Of a DNA stretch of 64,000 bases, positions 44,541 to 53,908 are shown in pieces. This DNA is from Formosa sp. Hel1_31_208 (GTDB lineage: Bacteria > Bacteroidota > Bacteroidia > Flavobacteriales > Flavobacteriaceae). The notes under the pieces were generated by a model. It made no database searches. It had not been told where the DNA came from and saw only the letters and a list, made by a program, of their open reading frames with translations. The first letter of the stretch is position 1. Every line of letters begins with the position of its first letter. Location: assembly GCF_900104785.1 (NCBI RefSeq), contig NZ_LT629733.1, positions 590,501-654,500 on the forward strand, given 5' to 3'. Both the position numbers and the translations under genes were made by a program.

Positions 44541-45842
44541 ATGTTAGAAAAAATAAGTAAAATTTTCCACGATAAAGATTATAGAGAAATACTATTTAAA
44601 AGCAGTCATTTTCTTGTTTTTCGATTGCTTGGGTTTTTAATTGCTTACGGTTTTTCATTTTTTGTTATCAAGAAGTACGGTGAAGAAGTGTATGGATATG
44701 TTGCTCTCGGCCTTACTCTTTTTTCTATTCTCGTTGTATTTGGTAAAATGGGTTTTGATATTCATTTAACTAAAAAGTTCTCAGCTCATAAAAATAAAGA
44801 CATTGGCTTTTCTTTTTATTACTTAAGTATTGCTTTGGCCTTTATTTTTTCGATTGCAATATCAGGGTTGATTTACTTTTTTGCTGAAGACATTTCTGTC
44901 AAATTTTTTAATAAGCCTGAATTTACTAAGTATTTACAGTGGACAGTGTTATCGGTACCTTTTTGGACGATTATTCTTATTAATTCAGGTGTTTTGAGAG
45001 GAGTGAGAAAAAACGGCCTCTTTTCTTTTATTAATTTCTTTTCGCGGTTTTTCGTGACACTCATTGTCATATTTTTCCTCGCTAGCCTTAGTCAAAAAGG
45101 TGGGTCATTAATAATGGAGAGCCATTTTTATGCGATTCTAATCATTTTTATGTTTTCTTGTCTAGTGATATTCAAACTTAAAAATCACAACTCGATTATA
45201 AAGACGGCTAAGAATGCCAAACAGTATGTTTTAGAGACTATTCCATTAATGTCATCCACATATTTTTATGTACTTCTTCTTTGGTCTGATAAAATTATTT
45301 TAGGTGTGTTTGAAACCGAAGTAAATATTGGGGTATATGATATTGTTACTAAAATTGCGGTTGTAATTACATTTACTTACGAGGCTATAAATTCGATTCT
45401 TGCACCTAAAATTTCTAATGCATTTTCTGCGAATGACATGGCTTTGCTGCAAAAAAATGTACGATTCTCTGTAAGAATGACGTTTTTTACTGGATTAATC
45501 ATTTTTATAGGCATCCTAATATTTCATGGTTTCGTTTTAGAATTTTTAGGTGAAGTTTATCTCTCAGGAGTTTACGCATTAATGGTTTTATGTGTAGGAA
45601 AAGTTTTAATTAGCTTATTTGGACCTGTAAGCGATATTTTACAAATGACAGGTCATCAAAAAGTATATAGTAGGATTATGTTTTTAACACTAATTATAAA
45701 TTTAGTTTTAAATTACATCCTTATTAGGACTATGGGTATTAATGGAGCAGCTATTGCAACTAGTTTAGCTTTTTTACTTATGTTTTTGTTGTCTTATATA
45801 TATATTAGAAGAGAATTAAAAATTAATTCATTTATTACATAA
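44541..45842 (+). CDS. wzx: Wzx-type oligosaccharide flippase
   Basis: A 433-residue polytopic protein of the MATE/polysaccharide-transporter superfamily with about 12 transmembrane helices. The N-terminal LVFRLLGFLIAYGFSFFVIKKYGEEVYGYVAL region is typical of the RfbX/Wzx family, as is the late MTGHQKVYSRIM segment before the last helices. It should flip undecaprenyl-linked repeat units to the periplasm. It is the first of the assembly genes after the phosphate module. Confidence 0.9.
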   Translation: MLEKISKIFHDKDYREILFKSSHFLVFRLLGFLIAYGFSFFVIKKYGEEVYGYVALGLTLFSILVVFGKMGFDIHLTKKFSAHKNKDIGFSFYYLSIALAFIFSIAISGLIYFFAEDISVKFFNKPEFTKYLQWTVLSVPFWTIILINSGVLRGVRKNGLFSFINFFSRFFVTLIVIFFLASLSQKGGSLIMESHFYAILIIFMFSCLVIFKLKNHNSIIKTAKNAKQYVLETIPLMSSTYFYVLLLWSDKIILGVFETEVNIGVYDIVTKIAVVITFTYEAINSILAPKISNAFSANDMALLQKNVRFSVRMTFFTGLIIFIGILIFHGFVLEFLGEVYLSGVYALMVLCVGKVLISLFGPVSDILQMTGHQKVYSRIMFLTLIINLVLNYILIRTMGINGAAIATSLAFLLMFLLSYIYIRRELKINSFIT

Positions 45843-45852
45843 AAGTTTTAGT

Positions 45853-46674
45853 ATGATTAAAATGATAAAAGGAAAGCTCGAACAAGCCACAAGGCTCTTA
45901 TTTGTTAATAGCTTGACTTTTTTAAATAAATCGATAGTTATAGTTGAATATCCAAAATCGGGAGGGTCTTGGTTAGGGCAATTGGTATCTAGTTATCTAG
46001 ATCTGCCGTTTCCAAGAAATAAGTTTCCTGTTTTGTCTAAATCTGTATTTCATAGCCATTATCAACCAAAGTATTTGATTCATAAGAATAAAAAGATTTT
46101 GTGGTTGGTAAGAGACGGTAGAGATGTGAGTGTCTCATTTTATTATCATCAATTAATTTGGAGCAACAAAAATAAATTAGACCCTAAAACAGTTACATAT
46201 ACAAGAAAGCAGCTTCCTTTTGAAGATTATGATGACATTTCTAGTAATTTACCTGAATATTTAGAGTATTCATTTACGCATATCCCTTCTAAAGCACATT
46301 ACTTTAATTTCCCTGGAAACTGGTCGAGTTATAATCAAAAGTGGTTAAAAGAATTTAATACGGATAATTCTAACATTTATATGCTTAGGTATGAAGATTT
46401 ACTCAGTAATACCGAAGAGACATTACGACGTTTACTTCAAGATTTTTTTGGTTTAGATGTCGATGAAGAAAAATTAAAAAAAGTAGTTCATAAATACTCG
46501 TTTGAAAATCAAACAAATAGGAGTAAAGGTGTCGAAGACACAAATAGTTTTTTACGTAAGGGCGTATCTGGAGATTGGAAAAATAAATTCAATGATAAGG
46601 CGAAACAAGTGTTTAAAACGCATGGAGGAGACATGCTAGTAAAACTTGGTTATGAAAAAGATTTAGACTGGTAA
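45853..46674 (+). CDS. PAPS-dependent sulfotransferase
   Basis: A 273-residue cytosolic-type sulfotransferase (Sulfotransfer_1 fold). The 5'-phosphosulfate loop is VEYPKSGGSWLGQL (about 31-44, compare YPKSGTTW). The 3'-phosphate site is VRDGRDVSVSFYYH (about 86-99), and the late KGVSGDWKNKF matches the RKGxxGDWK motif. It has no signal peptide, so it would sulfate a lipid-linked sugar or oligosaccharide on the cytoplasmic side before flipping. The PAPS supply genes lie 9 kb upstream in the same locus. The substrate sugar is unknown. Confidence 0.93.
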   Translation: MIKMIKGKLEQATRLLFVNSLTFLNKSIVIVEYPKSGGSWLGQLVSSYLDLPFPRNKFPVLSKSVFHSHYQPKYLIHKNKKILWLVRDGRDVSVSFYYHQLIWSNKNKLDPKTVTYTRKQLPFEDYDDISSNLPEYLEYSFTHIPSKAHYFNFPGNWSSYNQKWLKEFNTDNSNIYMLRYEDLLSNTEETLRRLLQDFFGLDVDEEKLKKVVHKYSFENQTNRSKGVEDTNSFLRKGVSGDWKNKFNDKAKQVFKTHGGDMLVKLGYEKDLDW

Positions 46675-46689
46675 CAAGGGAATTAAAGA

Positions 46690-47973
46690 ATGGATATGTA
46701 TACACTTATTGCGTTAGCTGTATTGATGCTTTTATTGACGGTATTGACAGCAAAATTATATAAGTACTTTTTATTAAGTCCAATACATATCTATTTAATT
46801 TTTAATTACTTAATAATCGTTTTAACAGTCTTATATTATTATTTTTATGAGGATAAGATTTCATTTTATAACGTCGATAAAGCCACCAATAGTGATTTTC
46901 TTAACATACTAAGATATTACATTGTAGCTAACATTTCTTTTCTTGCAGCAACGGTCATTTATTATGACTATTCAATAAAAAGCAACAAGCTAATTTTTAA
47001 TACTAAACTTGATTATACACTATTTAACAAATATGTATTACCCAAAAGGCTTTTAAACATTTCGATGCTTTTGGTACTAATTATATTTCTTTGTTATGCC
47101 TTTACTTATGGTAAAGGAATAATGTTTAGAGTAGATTATATTCCTGAATTTGAAAACAAATTCTTAATCTCCATAGCTAAAATACTTTCATTTCTAACAG
47201 TTATTTTATTGGGCCTCTTTTATTCGGATAATAAAACTAAAAGCTCTTTTGGTTTTGTAGTGGTTTTATTATTGAATATGAGCACCGGGTCTAGAGCTAC
47301 GTTTTTACTACTTTTAATTTATTTGTTAATTGTATTCCAAACATCTGGAAACACGAAAAAAAACAAAATTAGATTCTTTTTTCAGTTAGTTTTTGCTTTT
47401 ATATTCATGGCATATGTGTTGTCATTAAGAAAGTTAGCAGACCATGGTCTCATCCCATACATTGCCTCAATTTTTAGTGAGGATGAATCAGGAATAAGAG
47501 ATTCGATTGCTTTCAATACGTACTATACTTTTATTTTTGGTTTTTTTGCTACGATTAGGACTGTTAATGAAGCAGCCCGTGATTGGTATATTATTTTTGT
47601 TAGTTTAAACCCTTTACCTGGAAGTATGGTTGGTTGGTATAATTATGCGCCACTTTTAAGATTAAATGTATTTGCTCCATATACATTACATGGACAAGTA
47701 TTTAACATGGGTATGACGTTTACCTGTGCGTTTTTCTTTATCCTTGGTTTGATTTTTAGTTACTTCGAAAAAATTGTCAGAGCCCTTTTAATTAATAATA
47801 AAAGAGGGATGGCTTTAGTACTAGTATTGTTATTATCTTTGTTCCTGTTTTACAGCTATGAATATTATTTGAGATCTGCTTTTAGATATATATACTACGC
47901 ATATTTTGTTTTATTAATCTACCAAGCTAGTAGTTACTTTTTTAAACGTAAAAAAAATCAAGTTAAGAGCTAA
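46690..47973 (+). CDS. wzy: Wzy-like oligosaccharide repeat-unit polymerase
   Basis: A 427-residue polytopic membrane protein with about 11-12 predicted helices and a large periplasmic loop near residues 250-320. The helix pattern, the STGSRATFLLLLIYLL segment and the position between the flippase and glycosyltransferase genes fit an O-antigen polymerase (oligosaccharide repeat unit polymerase family). Wzy proteins have low sequence conservation, so the call rests on topology and context. Confidence 0.72.
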   Translation: MDMYTLIALAVLMLLLTVLTAKLYKYFLLSPIHIYLIFNYLIIVLTVLYYYFYEDKISFYNVDKATNSDFLNILRYYIVANISFLAATVIYYDYSIKSNKLIFNTKLDYTLFNKYVLPKRLLNISMLLVLIIFLCYAFTYGKGIMFRVDYIPEFENKFLISIAKILSFLTVILLGLFYSDNKTKSSFGFVVVLLLNMSTGSRATFLLLLIYLLIVFQTSGNTKKNKIRFFFQLVFAFIFMAYVLSLRKLADHGLIPYIASIFSEDESGIRDSIAFNTYYTFIFGFFATIRTVNEAARDWYIIFVSLNPLPGSMVGWYNYAPLLRLNVFAPYTLHGQVFNMGMTFTCAFFFILGLIFSYFEKIVRALLINNKRGMALVLVLLLSLFLFYSYEYYLRSAFRYIYYAYFVLLIYQASSYFFKRKKNQVKS

Positions 47974-47976
47974 CAT

Positions 47977-49065
47977 ATGCAAAAAAGACTTTTAATAATA
48001 GGCCCATTTCCTGACCCAATTACAGGAAACAGCTTATCAAATAAAGTAGTTTATGAAGGGTTTAGCCAAAGAGCACATTTTGCAGTAGATAAAATAAATA
48101 CCTCTTTGACTTTTTTTGACGAACAGGTAGGTTCATTTTCAATTCGGAAGCTTTTACAGGGAATAAAATATAACCTGAAGTTTTATAAAGTGCTTTTTTC
48201 AGATTTGATTTACATTACTCCTGGACAAACTTTTTTTGGCATTTTAAAATATGGGATTTTTATTTTTACGGCCAAGTTATTCAAAAAAAAAGTTGTGCTA
48301 CACATTCACGGTAATCACCTGAAAGATACGTACCGAGATTCTAGTCCTTTAAAAAAAAGGATGATGAAAACCATAATTAGTAAGTGTGATAATGGTATAG
48401 TTCTTTCAGAAAGCTTGGTAGCAAATCTAACGCCTTTTCTACCTGAAAAAAAAATACATGTCGTCTATAATTTCGTTGAAGATTTTTTAGTTGAAAATAT
48501 TGAAGCTAAAGTAAAAACTAAAAATTTGAAGTCAATTAAATTAGTTTATTTGAGCAATTTAATGGAAGAAAAGGGAATATTAGATCTATTAGAAGCTCTG
48601 AAAATAATGGAATCTAAGGGGATTCCTTATCACGCTAAAATTGCAGGTAACATTGACCATAAATCAAAATCGAAGATTGAAGATTATTTATCATTATTAA
48701 AACATACTGAATATTTAGGAGTTGTTAAAGGTGAAGACAAGAAAAACTTTTTACTTTGGGGTAATATATTTGTATTTCCGTCTTATTATGCTATGGAAGG
48801 ACAGCCCATTTCAATTATTGAAGCAATGTCAACAGGGAATATTATTTTAACAACCAATCATGCAGGGATCTCCGATATCTTTGATGATCAAATTAACGGA
48901 TTGTACCTACAAAAAAAAGATCCTAATGATATTATTACAAAACTCAACCAAGTAAGTAATGACTCTCAACACTATGAGAGTTTCTTATACAAAAACCACT
49001 GTTTTGGGAGAGAAAACTTTTCGACCAAAGCATTCATTAGAAATTTAGAAACCATCTTTAGTTAA
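47977..49065 (+). CDS. Glycosyltransferase family 4
   Basis: A 362-residue GT-B enzyme. The N-terminal IIGPFPDPITGNSLSNK loop and the C-terminal donor-binding region with LVYLSNLMEEKGILDLLEAL, then FVFPSYYAMEGQPISIIEAMSTG (the E-x7-E motif of GT4 retaining enzymes), are clear. Donor and acceptor cannot be read. It starts four bases after the polymerase gene. Confidence 0.9.
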   Translation: MQKRLLIIGPFPDPITGNSLSNKVVYEGFSQRAHFAVDKINTSLTFFDEQVGSFSIRKLLQGIKYNLKFYKVLFSDLIYITPGQTFFGILKYGIFIFTAKLFKKKVVLHIHGNHLKDTYRDSSPLKKRMMKTIISKCDNGIVLSESLVANLTPFLPEKKIHVVYNFVEDFLVENIEAKVKTKNLKSIKLVYLSNLMEEKGILDLLEALKIMESKGIPYHAKIAGNIDHKSKSKIEDYLSLLKHTEYLGVVKGEDKKNFLLWGNIFVFPSYYAMEGQPISIIEAMSTGNIILTTNHAGISDIFDDQINGLYLQKKDPNDIITKLNQVSNDSQHYESFLYKNHCFGRENFSTKAFIRNLETIFS

Positions 49066-49070
49066 TTGTA

Positions 49071-50285
49071 TTGAAAAAAAAGATAACACTAATAGGAATT
49101 AATTACAATCCAGAAGATAGCGCAATTGGGTTATATTCAACGCAAAAAGCCGAATACTTAACAAGTAAAGGCTTTGAGGTGTCGGTAATAGCAGGGTTTC
49201 CTTATTATCCACAATGGAGTATACGTCCAGATTATAAGGAAAAATCGAGGTGGACCAAAGAAACGATTAATAATGTTAAGGTGTTCAGGTATAAGCAATA
49301 TGTGCCATCAAACCCATCTTTTTCTAAACGAATACGACACTTATTAAGCTATACTTTTGGCAGTACTGTTAACCTTTTCAAGGTATCAAAACCAGATTAT
49401 GTAATCTGTATAGTCCCGTTTACATCGACAATAGTTTTAGGATGGCTGCTAAAATTGCGATATGGAAGCAAGCTTTGGGTTCATATCCAGGATTTTGAGT
49501 TTGATGCAGCTATAGATTCAGGACTATTAAGTAACGATAAATCAGTTTTTATCAAATTGCTACTCTATATTGAAAAATCATTACTTAATAAAGCAGATAT
49601 CGTAAGCACTATAAGTAATGGTATGCTCAGTAAACTAAATAACAAAGTTAAAGATAAACAATCCTATTACTTAACAAACTGGTTAGATACAGACGCATTC
49701 AATATAACAGTCAAAACAAAACATAGGTATTTAACGTCTAACAAGTTTAAAATACTTTATTCTGGAAATATTGGAGCTAAACAAGATTGGGAATTTTTCT
49801 TCAAATTTTTAGAAGCAATAAAGCCCTTAGAGAATCTAGAAGTAGTTGTAGTTGGAGAAGGCGCAGAAGAGACAAAAGTAAAAAAAGAATTAGATAATTA
49901 TGAATTCACAAAACATTATAATTTAGTAGATTTTGAAGAGTTACCAAACCTCCTGAATAGCGCAGATTTGCATGTACTGTTTCAAAAGAACGAAGTTATT
50001 GATACAGTAATGCCATCAAAAATATTAGGTATGATGGGAAGTGGAAAACCCTCTCTAATTACAGGAAACGACAAGTCGGAGGTGAAAATGATAATTGAAT
50101 CTTCCAAGGGCGGTTTTTATTTTGGAAATGATAATACTGATGAGATTGTTGAAACGATTATTGAACTTCAGAAAAATCTAGAATATGCTCATGAAATCGG
50201 GGTAAATGCAAAAAATTATATCGTTAAAAATTATTCTAAAACTAATGTTTTGGATCAGTTTATTAAAAAAATTAATACAATATAG
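49071..50285 (+). CDS. WcaI-like glycosyltransferase (GT4)
   Basis: A 404-residue GT-B enzyme resembling the WcaI family of colanic acid synthesis: IGINYNPEDSAIGLYSTQKAEYL at the start, VIAGFPYYPQW, WVHIQDFEFDAAIDSGLL, then ILYSGNIGAKQDWEFF and the MPSKILGMMGSGKPSL donor-site region. WcaI is often a fucosyltransferase, which would fit the GDP-fucose genes, but this is inference. The start is TTG at 49071, five bases after the preceding stop; no ATG is better placed. Confidence 0.88.
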   Translation: MKKKITLIGINYNPEDSAIGLYSTQKAEYLTSKGFEVSVIAGFPYYPQWSIRPDYKEKSRWTKETINNVKVFRYKQYVPSNPSFSKRIRHLLSYTFGSTVNLFKVSKPDYVICIVPFTSTIVLGWLLKLRYGSKLWVHIQDFEFDAAIDSGLLSNDKSVFIKLLLYIEKSLLNKADIVSTISNGMLSKLNNKVKDKQSYYLTNWLDTDAFNITVKTKHRYLTSNKFKILYSGNIGAKQDWEFFFKFLEAIKPLENLEVVVVGEGAEETKVKKELDNYEFTKHYNLVDFEELPNLLNSADLHVLFQKNEVIDTVMPSKILGMMGSGKPSLITGNDKSEVKMIIESSKGGFYFGNDNTDEIVETIIELQKNLEYAHEIGVNAKNYIVKNYSKTNVLDQFIKKINTI

Positions 50286-51548
50286 ATGAGATCTTGGCTG
50301 CAAAAATTATCTGTATTCTCCATTGTCTTTTTTGGCGTTTTTTGCCTTTTTCCAATAGAGAGAAGAAGTCTCTTATTCATTTTATTAGGAGCGGCCTCAC
50401 TCTTATCACTAATAGAATTTAAAAATCTCAAATTCCATAAATTAGTTTTTATTAACTCAATTCTCTTTTTGAGCTATCTGGTTGCGTTAACTTACACATC
50501 TGATATTCCCGCTGCTCTTAAGCGTTTTGAAACAGGAGCTTCACTGTTAATCGCTCCTCTTGTATTTTCACTGTTTTATTTCAATCAAAAAGGAGTGTTT
50601 TCAGAAAAAGTAAAATTACTTTTTTTTAAGGTACTACATTGGTCAAATGTGGTCTTTATGTTCATCATTGGGGTTTTCTATATCAAAATAAAATATGTTG
50701 ATTTACAAGAAGATTATGGCTATTTTTTATCTCATTTAGAACGTCGACTCCCATTTTTAAATGATCATCCCATATACATATCCATTATATTTAGTGTGTC
50801 TATTCTTTTCTCACTCCATTATATTTTATCTAAAAAAACCACTGTAAAATTTAATTGGACATATGGAGTGTCCTCGATTCTTTTACTATTAATGATTCTG
50901 TTTTTATCAAGAAGAGGTGTGATAATGGGATTAATTATTAGCGTATTATCGATAATAGTATTCTCTTATAAGAACAATGCAAAGCAAATAGTTACTACAA
51001 CTATTGGTGTTTTAGCAGTGATTTGTGTGCTCTTGTTTTTGTTGCCTCAAACAAATAAGAGAATAGGTGAAATGCTTAATAAGACAACTTACACCGCTAA
51101 AAATGAAACGAACTCAACAAACAATAGACTACAAATTTATAAATGTGCAATTGATCTTATTAAAGAAAAGCCCCTTTTTGGATATGGGATTGAAGATGAC
51201 CGAACTGAATTGTACCAGTGTTATAAAGAAAATTTGTATTATTTATTTGAGCTTAAATTTAACACCCATAATCAATATCTGAGCATTTTGATGAAAGTTG
51301 GAATTATAGGATTATTACTGTTTTTGTGGTTTTTGTATTATAATTTGAATTTGGCCATTCAAACTGAAGATTGGCTATTTGTAGGCGTTATCATATTTTT
51401 CTCAATAGTAATGTTATTTGAGAACATATTAGAGCGTCAAAATGGAGTGATGCTATTCACATTTTTAATAAATTATTTCGCATTCAAAAATTATTTAGTA
51501 GTGCACGAATCGAATGATTTTGAGCATATTAATGTCCATTCTAAATAA
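50286..51548 (+). CDS. O-antigen ligase/polymerase family (Wzy_C) protein
   Basis: A 420-residue polytopic protein with about 10-12 helices. It carries the Wzy_C hallmark: a periplasmic loop with PLFGYGIEDDRTEL and FNTHNQYLSILMKVG (His of the HNxYL motif). Such proteins act as WaaL-type ligases or polymerases. A second polymerase-like gene is at 46690, so one may polymerise and the other may ligate the chain to a carrier. It abuts the glycosyltransferase gene with no gap. Confidence 0.88.
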   Translation: MRSWLQKLSVFSIVFFGVFCLFPIERRSLLFILLGAASLLSLIEFKNLKFHKLVFINSILFLSYLVALTYTSDIPAALKRFETGASLLIAPLVFSLFYFNQKGVFSEKVKLLFFKVLHWSNVVFMFIIGVFYIKIKYVDLQEDYGYFLSHLERRLPFLNDHPIYISIIFSVSILFSLHYILSKKTTVKFNWTYGVSSILLLLMILFLSRRGVIMGLIISVLSIIVFSYKNNAKQIVTTTIGVLAVICVLLFLLPQTNKRIGEMLNKTTYTAKNETNSTNNRLQIYKCAIDLIKEKPLFGYGIEDDRTELYQCYKENLYYLFELKFNTHNQYLSILMKVGIIGLLLFLWFLYYNLNLAIQTEDWLFVGVIIFFSIVMLFENILERQNGVMLFTFLINYFAFKNYLVVHESNDFEHINVHSK

Positions 51549-51549
51549 T

Positions 51550-51568
51550 TATCTTCTTAAGATATTTT
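51550..51568 (+). terminator. Weak hairpin after the ligase gene
   Basis: The stem TATCTT / AAGATA with a three-base loop is followed by TTTT. It is a weak candidate terminator or attenuator just before the ugd promoter element. Confidence 0.3.
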
Positions 51569-51585
51569 GAACCTTCCTAAATTTA

Positions 51586-51593
51586 TATATTTG
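51586..51593 (+). promoter_or_regulatory. Internal promoter -7 element before ugd (TATATTTG)
   Basis: Exact TAnnTTTG match, 18 bases before the ugd ATG. A TTG at 51567-51569 could be the -33 element with a 16-base spacer. Confidence 0.68.
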
Positions 51594-51610
51594 CTTTAAA
51601 ATCTAGGGTA

Positions 51611-52921
51611 ATGAAAATATCGGTAATAGGAACAGGCTATGTTGGTTTAGTAACAGGGACTTGTCTTGCTGAAACTGGAAATGAAGTACTTTGTATAGAT
51701 ATTGATCAACGCAAAATCGAAGAAATGCAAAAAGGTGTCGTTCCAATATATGAACCACATTTAGACCTTTTATTTGAGCGAAATATAAAAGCCGACAGAT
51801 TACAGTTTTCGAACTCTCTGGAAGAAGCCTTAAACCATGGTGACATTATTTTTTTAGCACTTCCTACACCCGAAGATGAAGATGGATCTGCAGACTTATC
51901 TTATGTACTTGGTGTTGCAAAAGAAATTGGAAAGCTTATTAAAGATTACAAGGTCATTGTAGATAAAAGTACAGTTCCTGTGGGAACTTCAGATAAAGTA
52001 AAAGAAGCAATTTCTAAGGAAACTAAAGTCGAATTTGATGTGGTTTCTAATCCAGAATTTTTAAGAGAAGGGTTTGCTGTAGATGACTTTTTAAAACCAG
52101 AACGAATAGTAATTGGCTCAAGTTCTCAACGAGCAACCAAACTTATGGAGAAACTATACAAGCCTTTTGTGCGTTCAGGGAATCCAATAATAATAATGGA
52201 TGAACGGTCTGCTGAACTAACAAAATATGCAGCTAATGCTTTTTTAGCGACAAAAATCACATTCATGAATGAGATTGCCAATTTCTGTGAAAAGGTTGGG
52301 GCAGATGTCGATAAAGTACGCGTAGGTATGGGAACCGATTCGCGCATTGGGAAACGCTTTTTATTTCCAGGAATTGGTTATGGAGGGTCTTGCTTTCCAA
52401 AAGACGTAAAAGCACTTTATAAATCTGGTATGGATAATGGATATGAATTTAAGGTATTAAATTCTGTGCTAAAGGTTAATGATGTTCAGAAGACGATTCT
52501 TATTCCTAAAATCCAATCCTATTATAATACCAGTTTGGAAGGAAAAACTTTTGGTATTTGGGGTTTAGCTTTTAAGCCAGAAACAGATGATATCAGAGAA
52601 GCTCCTGCACTATACATGATTGACGAATTACTCAATCAAGGGGCATCAATAAAAGTATTCGATCCTGAAGCCATGGCTAATGTGAAAAAAAAGTATCAAG
52701 ATAAGCTCTATTATGCCTCTAATATGTATGACGCATTATCAAATGTAGATGCCTTGATTATCTGTACAGAATGGAGTATATTTAGAACACCAGATTTTAA
52801 TAAATTAAAATCTAAAATGAAAGCACCGGTGATTTTTGATGGTCGTAATTTATATGATGTAAATGACCTTAAAAGTGAAGGAGTTTTATACACATCAATT
52901 GGTAGACATAATTCGATTTAA
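51611..52921 (+). CDS. ugd: UDP-glucose 6-dehydrogenase
   Basis: Oxidises UDP-glucose to UDP-glucuronate with two NAD+, 436 residues. Signatures are the N-terminal [31 protein letters not shown], the [20 protein letters not shown] segment and the catalytic cysteine in [16 protein letters not shown] (Cys near 261), then [17 protein letters not shown]. Its stop overlaps the start of the decarboxylase gene (TAATG), matching the sequential reactions. Confidence 0.97.
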   Translation: MKISVIGTGYVGLVTGTCLAETGNEVLCIDIDQRKIEEMQKGVVPIYEPHLDLLFERNIKADRLQFSNSLEEALNHGDIIFLALPTPEDEDGSADLSYVLGVAKEIGKLIKDYKVIVDKSTVPVGTSDKVKEAISKETKVEFDVVSNPEFLREGFAVDDFLKPERIVIGSSSQRATKLMEKLYKPFVRSGNPIIIMDERSAELTKYAANAFLATKITFMNEIANFCEKVGADVDKVRVGMGTDSRIGKRFLFPGIGYGGSCFPKDVKALYKSGMDNGYEFKVLNSVLKVNDVQKTILIPKIQSYYNTSLEGKTFGIWGLAFKPETDDIREAPALYMIDELLNQGASIKVFDPEAMANVKKKYQDKLYYASNMYDALSNVDALIICTEWSIFRTPDFNKLKSKMKAPVIFDGRNLYDVNDLKSEGVLYTSIGRHNSI

Positions 52922-53907
52922 TGAAAAACATTCTTATCACAGGCGCAGCAGGTTTTTTAGGATCTCATTTATGTGATCGTTTCATAAAAGAAGGTTTTTA
53001 TGTAATAGGGATGGATAATTTTATTACTGGTGATAAACGTAATTTACAACACCTTGAATCAAATTCAAAATTTGAATTTATTGAACATGACGTCACAGAA
53101 TTCATAGAAATAGACAAACCCCTAGATTATATACTTCATTTTGCATCTCCTGCCAGTCCAATTGATTATTTAAAAATCCCAATTCAAACACTTAAAGTTG
53201 GGGCGTTGGGAACCCATAATTTATTGGGTTTAGCAAAAGCCAAAAAAGCTAGAATATTGATTGCTTCAACTTCTGAAGTATACGGTGACCCATTAGTTCA
53301 CCCTCAAACTGAAGACTATTATGGCAATGTAAATACTATTGGTCCAAGAGGTGTATATGACGAGGCTAAACGCTTTCAAGAATCGATTACCATGGCCTAC
53401 CATAGGTTTCATGGAATAGAAACTAGAATTGTACGTATTTTTAATACCTACGGCCCAAGAATGCGATTGAACGATGGAAGGGTGATTCCTGCATTTATGG
53501 GACAAGCACTTCGAGGAGAAGACTTAACTGTTTTTGGAGATGGTTCTCAAACCAGATCATTTTGCTATATTGACGACCAAGTAGAAGGGATTTATAGGTT
53601 ATTGTTTAGCGATTATGTGTATCCAGTGAATATTGGTAACCCAAATGAGATTTCTATTCGCGATTTTGCCGAAGAAATTATTAGGCTTACCAATACAACT
53701 CAAAAAGTAATTTATAAAGATTTGCCTGTTGATGATCCAATGCAAAGACAGCCAGATATCACCTTAGCTAAAACACTTTTAAATTGGGAACCTAAAGTGA
53801 ATAGAACAGAAGGAATGAAAAAAACTTTTGAATATTTTAAAACATTGTCTCAGGAAGAATTGTTTAAAAGAGAACACAGAGACTTTTCTAAACATATAAA
53901 AACATAA
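52921..53907 (+). CDS. UDP-glucuronate decarboxylase (UDP-xylose synthase type)
   Basis: A 328-residue SDR enzyme of the UXS group. It has [36 protein letters not shown] (characteristic of UXS), [26 protein letters not shown] with the catalytic Tyr and Lys, and [10 protein letters not shown]. It converts UDP-glucuronate from Ugd to UDP-xylose. Translational coupling to ugd supports channelling; some glucuronate may still be used directly. Confidence 0.94.
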   Translation: MKNILITGAAGFLGSHLCDRFIKEGFYVIGMDNFITGDKRNLQHLESNSKFEFIEHDVTEFIEIDKPLDYILHFASPASPIDYLKIPIQTLKVGALGTHNLLGLAKAKKARILIASTSEVYGDPLVHPQTEDYYGNVNTIGPRGVYDEAKRFQESITMAYHRFHGIETRIVRIFNTYGPRMRLNDGRVIPAFMGQALRGEDLTVFGDGSQTRSFCYIDDQVEGIYRLLFSDYVYPVNIGNPNEISIRDFAEEIIRLTNTTQKVIYKDLPVDDPMQRQPDITLAKTLLNWEPKVNRTEGMKKTFEYFKTLSQEELFKREHRDFSKHIKT

Positions 53908-53908
53908 A

